Part shown: in pieces, positions 1 through 9,778 of the stretch
How the letters are laid out: each line of letters starts with the position of its first letter
How positions within the stretch are numbered: position 1 is the first letter of the stretch
NCBI GenBank assembly: GCA_902521155.1
Contig: CABYQR010000011.1
Coordinates: forward strand, 1 to 36,917
Source of the DNA: an uncultured Alphaproteobacteria bacterium
GTDB taxonomy: Bacteria; Pseudomonadota; Alphaproteobacteria; HIMB59
DNA: 36,917 bases
Reading direction: 5' to 3'
The notes under the pieces: model-generated
Told to the model about the DNA's origin: nothing
Seen by the model: only the letters and a program-made list of their open reading frames with translations
The model's database searches: none
Program-made: the position numbers and the translations under genes

Positions 1-2
1 AT

Positions 3-1208
<1,206 letters not shown>

Positions 1209-1216
1209 AAAATTCT

Positions 1217-1546
1217 ATGATTGAGCTTAAGGTAGTATCTACACAAAAGGTTATCTTCGAAAAAGAGGTTGAAATGGCTGTGCTTCCGGGCACAGAGGGT
1301 GACTTTGCAGCAATGCCAGGTCACTCCCCATTTATCAGTTCGCTTCGACCGGGACAAATGGTGATAATGGCTAATAATAAAGTTGAAGAGAGTTTCTTTG
1401 TTTCGGGGGGTTTAGTCATGTTAAAAGAAAAGGTCTGTGAGGTTTTAGTTGATCAAATCATATCACCAGCGTTTCTTGTTGCGTTGTCCATAGAGGTCAT
1501 TCTTGCAGCATGCTCTGCCGCTGAACTTTCTAAGATGCATCCATAG
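1217..1546 (+). CDS. atpC: ATP synthase F1 subunit epsilon, 3'-truncated with an artificial tail
   Basis: Epsilon couples rotation of the central stalk to catalysis. Residues 1 to about 80 are a normal AtpC beta-sandwich domain, with LPGTEGDFAAMPGHSPFIS at about residues 23-41 and SFFVSGGLVMLKEKVCEVLVD at about 59-79. From about residue 81 the frame runs into DNA that is the exact antisense of atpG, so the last 30 or so residues (IISPAFLVALSIEV and onward) are not homologous to AtpC. A normal protein is about 130 residues. The true gene is thus cut at about base 1,460 and only its N-terminal domain is represented. The ATG at 1217 follows atpD directly and has only a weak purine-rich ribosome-binding site. 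Confidence 0.85.
   Translation: MIELKVVSTQKVIFEKEVEMAVLPGTEGDFAAMPGHSPFISSLRPGQMVIMANNKVEESFFVSGGLVMLKEKVCEVLVDQIISPAFLVALSIEVILAACSAAELSKMHP
1450..1465. other. Inverted junction between atpC and atpG
   Basis: Here plus-strand atpC sequence passes without a gap into reverse-complement atpG sequence. Both genes lose their conserved 3' parts at the same point, and the intervening atpG tail and atpG-atpD spacer are missing. The short string TGAT/GATC around 1450-1455 could supply microhomology. This is the pattern of an inverted (fold-back) chimera from multiple-displacement amplification or misassembly. A genuine inversion with breakpoints inside both genes would look the same from one end. 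Confidence 0.8.
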
Positions 1547-2247
1547 ACTTGTGTCATAAAATTTCTTGGTATTAAATATTCTAAGAGTTCGTTTTTATCT
1601 GGCTCAAACTCAAAAGACGAATTAGTTGTTTCTTCAGAACCTTCCTCAGATTCAGATTGTTCCAAAGGAATAAGAGATTTAAAGGTTGGCTCTTGTGCAA
1701 TGGCAGAGACAAACTTATTATATAAGATGCTCACTTCATCAATCGCCTGAGACTCAAATAGTTCAGAGATTTTATTTTTGACATTTTCAGATACCTCTAA
1801 CTGCCTGTCATTAGTATTAATATCCTCAAAATTTTCAATAATCTCTAGATCACTTCTCTTATAAAAAGCACTAGCTTTCTTACCGATTGGCATAAGCTTT
1901 ACTTCAATGTTCTTGGATTTTTTATCTTTAATCCAAGCAACAGCACTTCTAAATAAAGTAGAATTAAATCCGCCACATAAGCCTCGATCAGAAGAATTAA
2001 TAATCAGCAATGCCGCTTTAGGGTTTGCACGACCCACTAAAACCTCTGGTAAATCAGAATTATCTTTCGACCCTCCTGAAAGAGAGGATAATATGAGACT
2101 TAAACTCTCAGCATATACTCTTGAGGACTCCGCTAATTCTTGGGCTCTTCGCAATTTACTTGCAGCAACCATCTTCATAGCAGAAGTAATTTTTCTAGTG
2201 GATTTAACACTAGATATTCTTGTTTTCAGATCTTTAAGATTGGGCAT
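1453..2247 (-). CDS. atpG: ATP synthase F1 subunit gamma, 3'-truncated
   Basis: Gamma is the rotating central stalk of F1. The N-terminal helix ([20 protein letters not shown]) and the GLCGGFN motif identify it clearly. The protein stops at residue 264 just after MDNATRNAGDMI. In family members that motif is followed by roughly 25-30 further conserved residues that finish the C-terminal coiled-coil helix inside the alpha3beta3 barrel. The stop codon (TGA, plus-strand 1453-1455) comes from sequence that belongs to the reverse complement of atpC. The start ATG at 2247 shares one base with the atpA stop (TAATG), showing translational coupling. As written the protein would lack a functionally critical segment, so I take the end to be a junction product. 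Confidence 0.93.
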   Translation of the reverse strand: MPNLKDLKTRISSVKSTRKITSAMKMVAASKLRRAQELAESSRVYAESLSLILSSLSGGSKDNSDLPEVLVGRANPKAALLIINSSDRGLCGGFNSTLFRSAVAWIKDKKSKNIEVKLMPIGKKASAFYKRSDLEIIENFEDINTNDRQLEVSENVKNKISELFESQAIDEVSILYNKFVSAIAQEPTFKSLIPLEQSESEEGSEETTNSSFEFEPDKNELLEYLIPRNFMTQVYGCILESSAAEHAARMTSMDNATRNAGDMI

Positions 2248-3776
2248 TAGCTATAGTTTTGACAAAAGTCTGCTAAAAACTCCTCTATTTTTTTATCTGA
2301 CTCATCGCTGAAATTACCAGTGCTGTTAATTTCGGTAAATATATCAGAATGCTTAGATTTAAAGCTTTCCAAAAACTTATGCTGAAAATCAGTAATCTTT
2401 GATGTATCGACCTTATCAAGAAATCCTCTCACACCTGAGTACAAACTCAGAACCTGGTCCGCTACAGTCATAGGAACATACTGATCTTGTTTTAACAATT
2501 CAGTTAGTCTTTCACCTCTTGATAAAAGCTGTTTTGTAGACGCATCAAGATCAGAAGCAAACTGAGAGAAAGCAGCCATTTCACGATACTGCGCTAATTC
2601 AAGCTTGATCTTACCCGCAACTTTTTTCATAGCTTTAGTTTGAGCGGCTGAGCCCACACGACTCACAGATAAACCCACATTAATCGCAGGTCGAATACCT
2701 GAGAAAAATAATTCTGTTTCTAGAAAGATCTGACCATCTGTAATGGAGATCACGTTGGTAGGAATAAATGCGGAAACATCTCCCCCTTGAGTTTCAATAA
2801 CGGGAAGTGCCGTTAAGCTTCCACCGCCACTGTCTTCATTTAATTTGCAAGCTCTTTCAAGTAAGCGTGAGTGTAAATAAAATACGTCACCAGGAAAGGC
2901 TTCCCTTCCAGGAGGTCTTCTAAGTAAAAGTGACATTTGTCGATAAGCAACAGCTTGCTTGGAAAGATCGTCATAAACGATCAGACCGTGCATTCCATTA
3001 TCTCTAAAGAATTCTCCCATAGAACATCCTGTATAAGGAGCAAGAAACTGAAGAGGGGCAGGATCAGAAGCTGAGGCAGCGACAACAATCGTATATTCTA
3101 AAGCTCCATTCTCCTCAAGAGTTTTGACAACCTGAGCAACGGTTGATCTTTTTTGACCAATCGCGACATAGATACAATAAAGCTTTTTGGACTCATCATC
3201 AGACTGGTTAACCTCTTTTTGGTTAATAATAGCATCAATCGCAACAGCTGTTTTTCCTGTTTGTCGATCACCAATAATTAATTCTCTTTGACCTCTTCCA
3301 ATAGGAACAAGTGCATCTAAGGCCTTTAATCCTGTCTGCATAGGTTCGCTCACACTTTTTCTAGGAATAATTCCTGGCGCTTTAACTTCTATCCTTCTAG
3401 ACTCACTGCTTTGAATAGGTCCTTTTCCGTCGATAGGATTTCCAAGACCATCCACAACTCTTCCAAGTAGGCCTTTACCAACCGGAACCTCAACAATACT
3501 TTTTGTTCTTTTAACTGTGTCACCTTCTTTAATATCTCTATCATCACCAAATAAAACGATACCAACATTATCTTCCTCAAGGTTAAGGGCCATGCCTTTG
3601 ACTCCACCGTCAAACTCGACCATCTCACCAGCTTGAACATTGTCTAAGCCGTATACCTGCGCAACTCCATCACCAACCTTTAGTACGGTTCCGACCTCGG
3701 ATATGTCGGCTTGGTTTTCAAAGTTATTAATCTGATCTCTGATGACAGAAGAGATCTCCGATGCTTTAATTGACAT
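2247..3776 (-). CDS. atpA: ATP synthase F1 subunit alpha
   Basis: This is the non-catalytic nucleotide-binding alpha subunit of the F1 hexamer. The 509-residue length is normal. The P-loop GDRQTGKT is at residues 169-176, and the alpha-subunit signature [17 protein letters not shown] is near residue 365. The N-terminal segment [16 protein letters not shown], which contacts the delta subunit, is intact. The start overlaps the atpH stop by one base, as its own stop overlaps the atpG start, so atpH-atpA-atpG form one translationally coupled operon. Confidence 0.98.
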   Translation of the reverse strand: MSIKASEISSVIRDQINNFENQADISEVGTVLKVGDGVAQVYGLDNVQAGEMVEFDGGVKGMALNLEEDNVGIVLFGDDRDIKEGDTVKRTKSIVEVPVGKGLLGRVVDGLGNPIDGKGPIQSSESRRIEVKAPGIIPRKSVSEPMQTGLKALDALVPIGRGQRELIIGDRQTGKTAVAIDAIINQKEVNQSDDESKKLYCIYVAIGQKRSTVAQVVKTLEENGALEYTIVVAASASDPAPLQFLAPYTGCSMGEFFRDNGMHGLIVYDDLSKQAVAYRQMSLLLRRPPGREAFPGDVFYLHSRLLERACKLNEDSGGGSLTALPVIETQGGDVSAFIPTNVISITDGQIFLETELFFSGIRPAINVGLSVSRVGSAAQTKAMKKVAGKIKLELAQYREMAAFSQFASDLDASTKQLLSRGERLTELLKQDQYVPMTVADQVLSLYSGVRGFLDKVDTSKITDFQHKFLESFKSKHSDIFTEINSTGNFSDESDKKIEEFLADFCQNYS

Positions 3777-4318
3777 TAAATGTCTCCTTTCACGTTGTTG
3801 GTAAATTTTGAAACTTGGTTGATGATACTTAAATCGATCATCTTTGAACCAATTACAACAGTCATTCCCCCTAAGAGGGATTTGTTTACTTGAAACTCTA
3901 ATTTAATTTTGGAGCCAAATTGATTGTGAAGAAGCTCCTGAATATTACTTTTTGTTTGCTCGTCAATACCATGAGCCGTTGTCACTTTAGCTTTTTGATA
4001 TCCTCTTTTTTCAAAAAGGACATCTTGAAATTCATTCAAAATGTTTTCAAATAAATTTAATCTTTTATTTTTTTTGAGAGTGTTAATTAAACCCACAAGT
4101 ATTTTTTCAGATGTTAAACCCGAAATAACCTTTAATAAAATATTCGACTTTATTTCATTTTTTGTCAGGGGAGATTTAAGTAAAGATGAAAGCTCTTGGC
4201 TTTCTTTTAAACTCTCTGAAAGAGATTGGACATCTGCTAAAAGAGAGTCTAGTTCTTCATTTTTTACAGTATCAAAAAGGGCTACTGAGTAGCGTTTAGA
4301 AGCTATTTTATTACTCAT
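3776..4318 (-). CDS. atpH: ATP synthase F1 subunit delta
   Basis: Delta (OSCP-like) joins the F1 head to the peripheral stalk. The 180-residue length is normal. The N-terminus [14 protein letters not shown] matches the family's usual A..YA.ALF start, and the C-terminal part carries the diagnostic [21 protein letters not shown] segment (about residues 143-163). It is the first gene of the minus-strand atpH-atpA-atpG run and lies 65 bases downstream of priA. That order, priA before atpH, is common in alphaproteobacteria. Confidence 0.95.
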   Translation of the reverse strand: MSNKIASKRYSVALFDTVKNEELDSLLADVQSLSESLKESQELSSLLKSPLTKNEIKSNILLKVISGLTSEKILVGLINTLKKNKRLNLFENILNEFQDVLFEKRGYQKAKVTTAHGIDEQTKSNIQELLHNQFGSKIKLEFQVNKSLLGGMTVVIGSKMIDLSIINQVSKFTNNVKGDI

Positions 4319-4383
4319 TTTTATAAATTAATCTGCACTTTTTATCACATCAACGCCCTGATTGAGATCATACAAATGACGCA

Positions 4384-6453
4384 TCAAGCGATCGAGAGAG
4401 GGTCGATATCAATGTGCAAAAAACGTATATTTTTAGGGGTCATTTTTGATTTTAGAAGGTCTATTTTTCTTCTTAAACTAGTATAGCTTTCCTCTTTGAA
4501 GTAAAAATTTTCTTGATAATGGTTCTTTTTATACGGAATCAGTGAGGGCGTGGGTCCTAATATAGATAATTGGTGCTTTTTGGAGATCAAAAGAACCTCC
4601 ATACAAATTTCGCGCAACTCAGAGGATTTAGGGTGGATAAACTGCAGTTGAGAAATTTTGGTATAAGGAGGTAACTGGCTCTGCTCTCTTCGAGATAGCT
4701 CCATTTGAATAAATTCATTGCGGTTCTGGTTTTTGATACTTTGGAATATAGGATGTTGAGGATTATAGGTTTGAATAAAGACCTTTCCTCTTTCTCCCTC
4801 TCTTCCTGATCGTCCTGCAACTTGTTGAAGGAGTTGATAGGTTTTTTCCATGGCTCGAAAATCGGGACTAAAGAGACTAGAGTCTCCATCAATAACGTTT
4901 ACAAGTTTCAAATTAGGAAAATGAAATGACTTTCCTATAATTTGAGACCCTACCAAAAGATTGGTTTGCTGATTGAAGATATCTTCAATCAAATCTTTTT
5001 TATTTTTTTTTGTTCTTAAAGTATCACTGGAATAAAGCTGACTTTTGTAACCAGGAAATAATCTATCTACCTCTTCCTGTAATCTTTCAAGTCCAATTCC
5101 TAAAGAAACAAATTTATCCGAAGAGCACATTTTACAAGTTTGTTGGGGTTCATAAAAACTGGAGCAATGATGACAGATGAGTCGATCAATTTTTTTATGA
5201 TAAACCAAATTTACTGCACAATTTTGACATTGAATTGATGCATGACAGTTTGCACAAATTTTTGTAGGGGCATATCCTCGACGATTAAGAAAAAATAAAA
5301 CCTGACCTTGTTTTTTTAAAACCTTGATCGTTTCATCGTAAATAGTTTTTGATATCCAAGACCTAGGGCCAGGTTTTAAAGCATTCATATCAACAACTGC
5401 AATTTCAGGTAATTCAGTTTGATGAAATTGATTAACTAATTGGTGAGATATAATTTTATGATTATTTAAATTATACAAACTCTCTAATGAAGGAGATGCG
5501 CTCACTAGGGTGCAAATTGCATTGTTGCATTTAGCCTTAAATATCGCCATATCTTTTGCATGATAACGGGGTCCTTCCTCTTGTTTATAAGAGGAGTCAT
5601 GCTCCTCATCACAAACAACTAATTTGAGATTTTGAAATGGAAGCAGTACTGCAGACCGAGCTCCCACAATTACACAAGGCTCTCCTGATAACAAAGACCG
5701 CAATATTCTACTTTTTTGCTGTTTTGTTTGCTTAGAATGCCAAATAAAGGGCTCACATCCAAAATATAATTGGAACCTTTTAGACCACTCTTCGGTTAAT
5801 GCAATTTCGGGCAATAAGACTAATGACTGATTGCCTGCTTTTAAATTTTCTTCAATTAATTTTAGATATAGCTCAGTTTTACCTGAGCCTGTTACCCCAT
5901 CAATTAAGTGGGTTGTAAAATTATTATTTTTCTTCCAAATATTTTGGAATATTTTTTCCTGATCTTCATTGAGAGTTATGGATTGTACGATTTTATCAAA
6001 TAAAAAACTTCGATCTGTTGAAATAATACTCTGGTTGGATGTTAGCTCTCTCCACTGCTTACCAGTCAATTTACAAATTTCCATTAAATTTTTTTGCGAC
6101 CGGTATATTTTACTGGAAAAAGAAAAATAATTTTTAATATCTGAAGTTGGGTACTGTTGAAGTGCCATTTTATAAACCATTCCTAGGTCAATGAAATAAT
6201 GAACTGACAAGTATTGATAAAATTCTATTGTCTCTTTGCTTAGGGGGTGAGGATAAAAGGATTTAATTGGCAATATCTTTTTTAAATCAAATTTAATTTG
6301 TCTCTCTGTCGTTTGGGATAAAACAACACCCCCTTGAGTTTTTCTCCTTAGAGGGATTTGAACGATTGAGCCAACTGGTATGATTTTTGAAAATTTATAT
6401 GTCAAACTTTCATGAATTTGGCCTAAAGGAATAACTTGATAATAATAAGACAT
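4384..6453 (-). CDS. priA: Primosomal replication helicase PriA
   Basis: PriA is a 3'-5' DNA helicase that recognises stalled forks and reloads the replisome. The 689 residues show the N-terminal DNA-binding domain, the P-loop GVTGSGKT at 186-193 and the DEEH box at 282-285. Eight zinc-binding cysteines follow at 400, 403, 409, 412, 427, 430, 440 and 443. The helicase end QVAGRSGREG is also present. The motif usually written GTQMxxKGHHFP reads GSQIIGKSFHFP here, a mild departure in a helicase motif. It is slightly shorter than the usual length of about 730. It diverges from xerC across only 35 bases. Confidence 0.95.
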   Translation of the reverse strand: MSYYYQVIPLGQIHESLTYKFSKIIPVGSIVQIPLRRKTQGGVVLSQTTERQIKFDLKKILPIKSFYPHPLSKETIEFYQYLSVHYFIDLGMVYKMALQQYPTSDIKNYFSFSSKIYRSQKNLMEICKLTGKQWRELTSNQSIISTDRSFLFDKIVQSITLNEDQEKIFQNIWKKNNNFTTHLIDGVTGSGKTELYLKLIEENLKAGNQSLVLLPEIALTEEWSKRFQLYFGCEPFIWHSKQTKQQKSRILRSLLSGEPCVIVGARSAVLLPFQNLKLVVCDEEHDSSYKQEEGPRYHAKDMAIFKAKCNNAICTLVSASPSLESLYNLNNHKIISHQLVNQFHQTELPEIAVVDMNALKPGPRSWISKTIYDETIKVLKKQGQVLFFLNRRGYAPTKICANCHASIQCQNCAVNLVYHKKIDRLICHHCSSFYEPQQTCKMCSSDKFVSLGIGLERLQEEVDRLFPGYKSQLYSSDTLRTKKNKKDLIEDIFNQQTNLLVGSQIIGKSFHFPNLKLVNVIDGDSSLFSPDFRAMEKTYQLLQQVAGRSGREGERGKVFIQTYNPQHPIFQSIKNQNRNEFIQMELSRREQSQLPPYTKISQLQFIHPKSSELREICMEVLLISKKHQLSILGPTPSLIPYKKNHYQENFYFKEESYTSLRRKIDLLKSKMTPKNIRFLHIDIDPLSIA

Positions 6454-6488
6454 TTTTTAAATTTGATTCTAATTTATAATATAATGAT

Positions 6489-7469
6489 ATGAATTTTATC
6501 GAACTCCTAGAACATTCAAAAGTTCATAAATCAATTATTGAAGATTTTAAGGAATGGCTTTTTTATTTAAAAGATATCAAAGGTTATTCTGAAAATACCT
6601 ATAAATCATACTGTTATGATGTTTGTGATTTTTTTATTTTTTTTCAATTCTATCAACAAGAAACCTTATCTGTATCCAATTTAAAGAAGCTGGATCTCCA
6701 AACATTTCGTGCTTGGGTAGCGGATATAGGATCTCAAAGAGATTATTTTAATATTTACAAAAAACCTCTAGCGGCTAGATCTAGAAGAAGGGCAATTAGT
6801 TCCATGAAAAACTATCTTAAGTTTTCCTCGCTCAAAAATGACCAATACAAATTTGGATACACAGAAATACAACTTTTGAAAAATCCCAAGATTCCAAAAT
6901 CACTACCGAAGCCCATATCAGAAGGCCAAATTGATCGATTAATTGAGCAATTAGTCAAAGTCTCTAAAAAAAGTTGGGTCCAAAAGAGAAATTTAGCACT
7001 TTTATATCTATTATATGGTTGTGGCCTTCGCATTAGTGAAGCTCTCTCAATTACTAAAAATCATTTGTCAGATAAATCCTCTTTAACCATTATGGGGAAA
7101 GGGAGAAAAGAGAGACTTATTCCTTTATTAGAAATTGTGAGCAAATCGATAGAAGACTACCTCAAAGAATTACCGTATCAAACTTCGCAAGATGATTTAA
7201 TATTTGTTGGAGACAGAGGGGCACCATTAAAAGCTTCAGCTTTTCAAAGAGACTTAAAACAAGCGCGAATTAATTTAGGACTCCCTCCTACAACCACTCC
7301 CCATGCTTTAAGGCATAGCTTTGCAACTCATCTCTTAAAAAATGGTGGTGATTTGAGAGTTATTCAGGAGCTATTGGGACATAGTTCCTTATCGACTACA
7401 CAAATTTATACTGAGGTAGATGACGTGAGCTTAGAAAAAACTTATCGTGAAAAAAATCCTAGTAAATAA
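6489..7469 (+). CDS. xerC: Tyrosine recombinase XerC/XerD family
   Basis: Xer recombinases resolve chromosome dimers at dif during division. The 326-residue protein has a core-binding N-terminal domain (about 15-120) and a full catalytic set: R181 (GCGLRISEAL), K204 (GKGRKE), H272 and R275 (HALRHSFATH), H298 (LLGHSS) and the nucleophile Y307 (TQIYTEV). The priA neighbourhood and the length favour chromosomal XerC over a mobile-element integrase. XerC versus XerD cannot be fixed without a tree. The ATG at 6489 lies 9 bases after a TATAAT-like hexamer (6475-6480), so the mRNA may be almost leaderless. The stop codon abuts the cysQ stop with no spacer. Confidence 0.85.
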   Translation: MNFIELLEHSKVHKSIIEDFKEWLFYLKDIKGYSENTYKSYCYDVCDFFIFFQFYQQETLSVSNLKKLDLQTFRAWVADIGSQRDYFNIYKKPLAARSRRRAISSMKNYLKFSSLKNDQYKFGYTEIQLLKNPKIPKSLPKPISEGQIDRLIEQLVKVSKKSWVQKRNLALLYLLYGCGLRISEALSITKNHLSDKSSLTIMGKGRKERLIPLLEIVSKSIEDYLKELPYQTSQDDLIFVGDRGAPLKASAFQRDLKQARINLGLPPTTTPHALRHSFATHLLKNGGDLRVIQELLGHSSLSTTQIYTEVDDVSLEKTYREKNPSK

Positions 7470-8234
7470 TTATTCTTTTCCCTGAACTATAAAAAAAGGA
7501 TTGAGAATATTTTCTTTTTGATAAATAAGTCTTTGCCCATTTAAATCTTTTACAGTTCCTCCAGCACCTTCAACTATTGCCTGTGCTGCAGCAGTATCCC
7601 ATTCTGATGTTGGGGCTAATCTGGGATAAATATCTGCAGACCCATCGGCTATCATGCAAAGCTTCACTGAACTACCCGCTTGTAGTAATTCATGGTTTTG
7701 AAATTGAGAAATAAATTTTTGAGTTTCTTCGTTAAAATGACTTCGGCTAGCAACTATACGTATAGGATCATTAGGTTGAGAAACTGATAATTCATTAATA
7801 TTGGACTCGAAGATTTTGAAGGAACTTTTATTAAGACCTCCTACGTACAATACTTTTTTAGTAGGAGAATAAACATACCCTAAGGTGGGATATCGATTTT
7901 CAATAAGTGCAATATTAATTGTAAATTCACCATTCTTATTAATAAACTCTTTAGTCCCATCTAGGGGATCTACTAACCAATATTTTTTTTCTGTTGTATG
8001 GAATTTTTCAGACTCCTCAGATATGACGGGATAGGAAGAAATAGATTTTAAACAAGAATCGATTAGATGATGAGAGGCGATATCTGCTTTAGTAAAAGGG
8101 CTATTATCTTTCTTATATGAGATGGATTGATCAAAATCATTATAAATTTCAATAATTTTAGAACTAGTCTCTTCTAAGCAACTCTTAATTTCATCAAAAT
8201 AGTCAAAATGTCGTAATTTGCTATTTTTATCCAT
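7470..8234 (-). CDS. cysQ: 3'(2'),5'-bisphosphate nucleotidase CysQ
   Basis: CysQ is a Mg-dependent phosphatase of the inositol monophosphatase superfamily. It hydrolyses PAP (adenosine 3',5'-bisphosphate), the by-product of PAPS use, to AMP. The metal-binding motif DPLDGT is at residues 89-94, preceded by EE at 73-74 (SEES), and the second motif WDTAAAQAIVEGAGG starts at 211. The 254-residue length is normal. The gene is divergent from cysD-cysNC, which make PAPS, so substrate generation and by-product removal sit together. The inositol-phosphatase assignment is certain; CysQ rather than SuhB rests on the motif form and the neighbours. Confidence 0.9.
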   Translation of the reverse strand: MDKNSKLRHFDYFDEIKSCLEETSSKIIEIYNDFDQSISYKKDNSPFTKADIASHHLIDSCLKSISSYPVISEESEKFHTTEKKYWLVDPLDGTKEFINKNGEFTINIALIENRYPTLGYVYSPTKKVLYVGGLNKSSFKIFESNINELSVSQPNDPIRIVASRSHFNEETQKFISQFQNHELLQAGSSVKLCMIADGSADIYPRLAPTSEWDTAAAQAIVEGAGGTVKDLNGQRLIYQKENILNPFFIVQGKE

Positions 8235-8236
8235 TA

Positions 8237-8265
8237 TTGAATAAATATGAATATTTTGCTATACT
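8237..8265 (+). promoter_or_regulatory. Sigma-70-type promoter for cysD-cysNC
   Basis: TTGAAT at 8237-8242 and TATACT at 8260-8265 are separated by 17 bases, a near-consensus housekeeping promoter pointing at cysD (start 8315). It would give a leader of about 43 bases. The -35 box lies two bases upstream of the divergent cysQ start, so the two transcripts share this spacer. No clear Shine-Dalgarno sequence precedes the cysD ATG. This is inferred from pattern only. Confidence 0.6.
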
Positions 8266-8314
8266 TTTATAGATAAATTTACTATTTTTCATTAAATACG
8301 TCATTAGTGCTATT

Positions 8315-9778
8315 ATGTTAAATCATACTTTATTTTCCAAAGATAACCCATCAATAAAACAGTCAGCTTGGGATAGCGATAGTCATTTTACATATCTGGC
8401 AAAGCAAAAAATATTTAATACAAAACGATCCTATGAGCGCTGGGTAGAAAAAGAAAAAATTTTTCCAATAAACCATGACTCTGAAAGCTATGTTCAGCTT
8501 TTCCCAAACCAATTAAATAATTTACTTCAAAATTACTTTTTAAAACTTTATGAAAAACAGAGAAGACTAATTTTATATGTTCAATATTTTGAATTAAAAG
8601 GTAGTAAATTTTTATTTGCTAATGATAGGCGCAATGGAAGATTATGGGTAAAAATTAAATCAAAAAAATATAATCATCTCATTGAAGGATTAAAGTCATT
8701 TTCTAAAATTCGAAAAAAAAATATTATTATATTGCCTAACCCTGACTTACTTTATGAATTTCAAGGATCAGAAGAGTTAAACCCTAAATCAAAACTTTCT
8801 ATTTTAATCCCTCAGTTTATTTTTCAAAAAAAAGAAATTGATATTAGTGAAACTACATTTTCAAAAAAATTCAATTTAAAAAAAAGTAGCTATCTCTCAG
8901 ATTTGGAAGCAGAAAGTATTCATATTATTCGTGAAGTAGTAAGTGAAACTAAAAATCCTGTTATGCTTTATTCCGTAGGAAAAGATAGTTCTGTGATGTT
9001 GCACCTAGCTCAAAAAGCATTCTACCCAAGCCCTCCTCCTTTTCCTTTGATGCATGTCGATACACGTTGGAAATTTCATGAAATGTATTTATTTCGTAAC
9101 TGGATGGCAAAAAAATCTAATATGAAATTAATTACTCATATTAATCTGGAAGGAGTGAAGGCCAATGTTAATCCCTTTGACCACGGCTCCTCTATTCACA
9201 CTGATGTTATGAAAACTCAAGGCTTAAAGCAGGCGCTAGACCAATATGGATTTGATGCCGCTTTTGGCGGGGCAAGAAGAGACGAAGAAAAATCTAGGGC
9301 CAAAGAGAGGATTTTTTCTTTCAGGACTTCCACCCATCAGTGGGATCCCAAAAACCAGCGTCCCGAGCTTTGGAACTTGTTCAATACAAAAGTCAATAAA
9401 TCAGAGAGTATTCGGGTATTTCCTCTCTCAAATTGGACTGAATTAGATATTTGGCAGTATATCTATCAAGAACAAATACCCATTGTTCCTCTGTATTTTG
9501 CCAAAACTAGACCTGTTATTAGAAGAGAGGGAATGCTTTTAATGGTCGATGATGAAAGACTCAATCTTCAGACCCATGAAAAAATTGAATTAAAAAAAAT
9601 CCGTTTTCGAACATTGGGTTGCTATCCTTTGACTGGGGCTATTGAGTCAGAGGCGGAAACACTAGAGAGTATTGTTTTAGAGTTGCTACAATCCAAAACT
9701 TCCGAGAGACAGGGAAGGGCAATTGATGCAGACTCTAGTAATTCCATGGAAAAGAAAAAATTAGAGGGATATTTCTAA
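8315..9778 (+). CDS. cysD: Sulfate adenylyltransferase small subunit CysD with long N-terminal extension
   Basis: CysD is the ATP-pyrophosphatase-type catalytic subunit that forms adenylyl sulfate (APS) from ATP and sulfate, driven by the CysN GTPase. Residues about 194-487 are a complete, highly conserved Cys[15 protein letters not shown]-loop SVGKDSS at 220-226, [38 protein letters not shown] and a final GYF. Residues 1-193 are extra. They are rich in Lys, aromatic and hydrophobic strand-like segments, have no transmembrane helix, and I do not recognise them. No ATG occurs in frame between codon 1 and codon 217, which lies inside CysD proper, so the extension appears to be genuinely translated. 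The stop overlaps the cysNC start by one base (TAATG). Confidence 0.93.
   Translation: MLNHTLFSKDNPSIKQSAWDSDSHFTYLAKQKIFNTKRSYERWVEKEKIFPINHDSESYVQLFPNQLNNLLQNYFLKLYEKQRRLILYVQYFELKGSKFLFANDRRNGRLWVKIKSKKYNHLIEGLKSFSKIRKKNIIILPNPDLLYEFQGSEELNPKSKLSILIPQFIFQKKEIDISETTFSKKFNLKKSSYLSDLEAESIHIIREVVSETKNPVMLYSVGKDSSVMLHLAQKAFYPSPPPFPLMHVDTRWKFHEMYLFRNWMAKKSNMKLITHINLEGVKANVNPFDHGSSIHTDVMKTQGLKQALDQYGFDAAFGGARRDEEKSRAKERIFSFRTSTHQWDPKNQRPELWNLFNTKVNKSESIRVFPLSNWTELDIWQYIYQEQIPIVPLYFAKTRPVIRREGMLLMVDDERLNLQTHEKIELKKIRFRTLGCYPLTGAIESEAETLESIVLELLQSKTSERQGRAIDADSSNSMEKKKLEGYF

Noticed and set aside
1459-1546. Last 30 codons of the atpC frame as a natural AtpC C-terminus
   Set aside because: They are the exact antisense of atpG and show no resemblance to the helical AtpC C-terminal domain.
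6489-7469. The tyrosine recombinase as an integrase of a mobile element
   Set aside because: Its length, motifs and place beside priA fit chromosomal XerC. No phage, plasmid or transposon genes and no attachment repeats are nearby.
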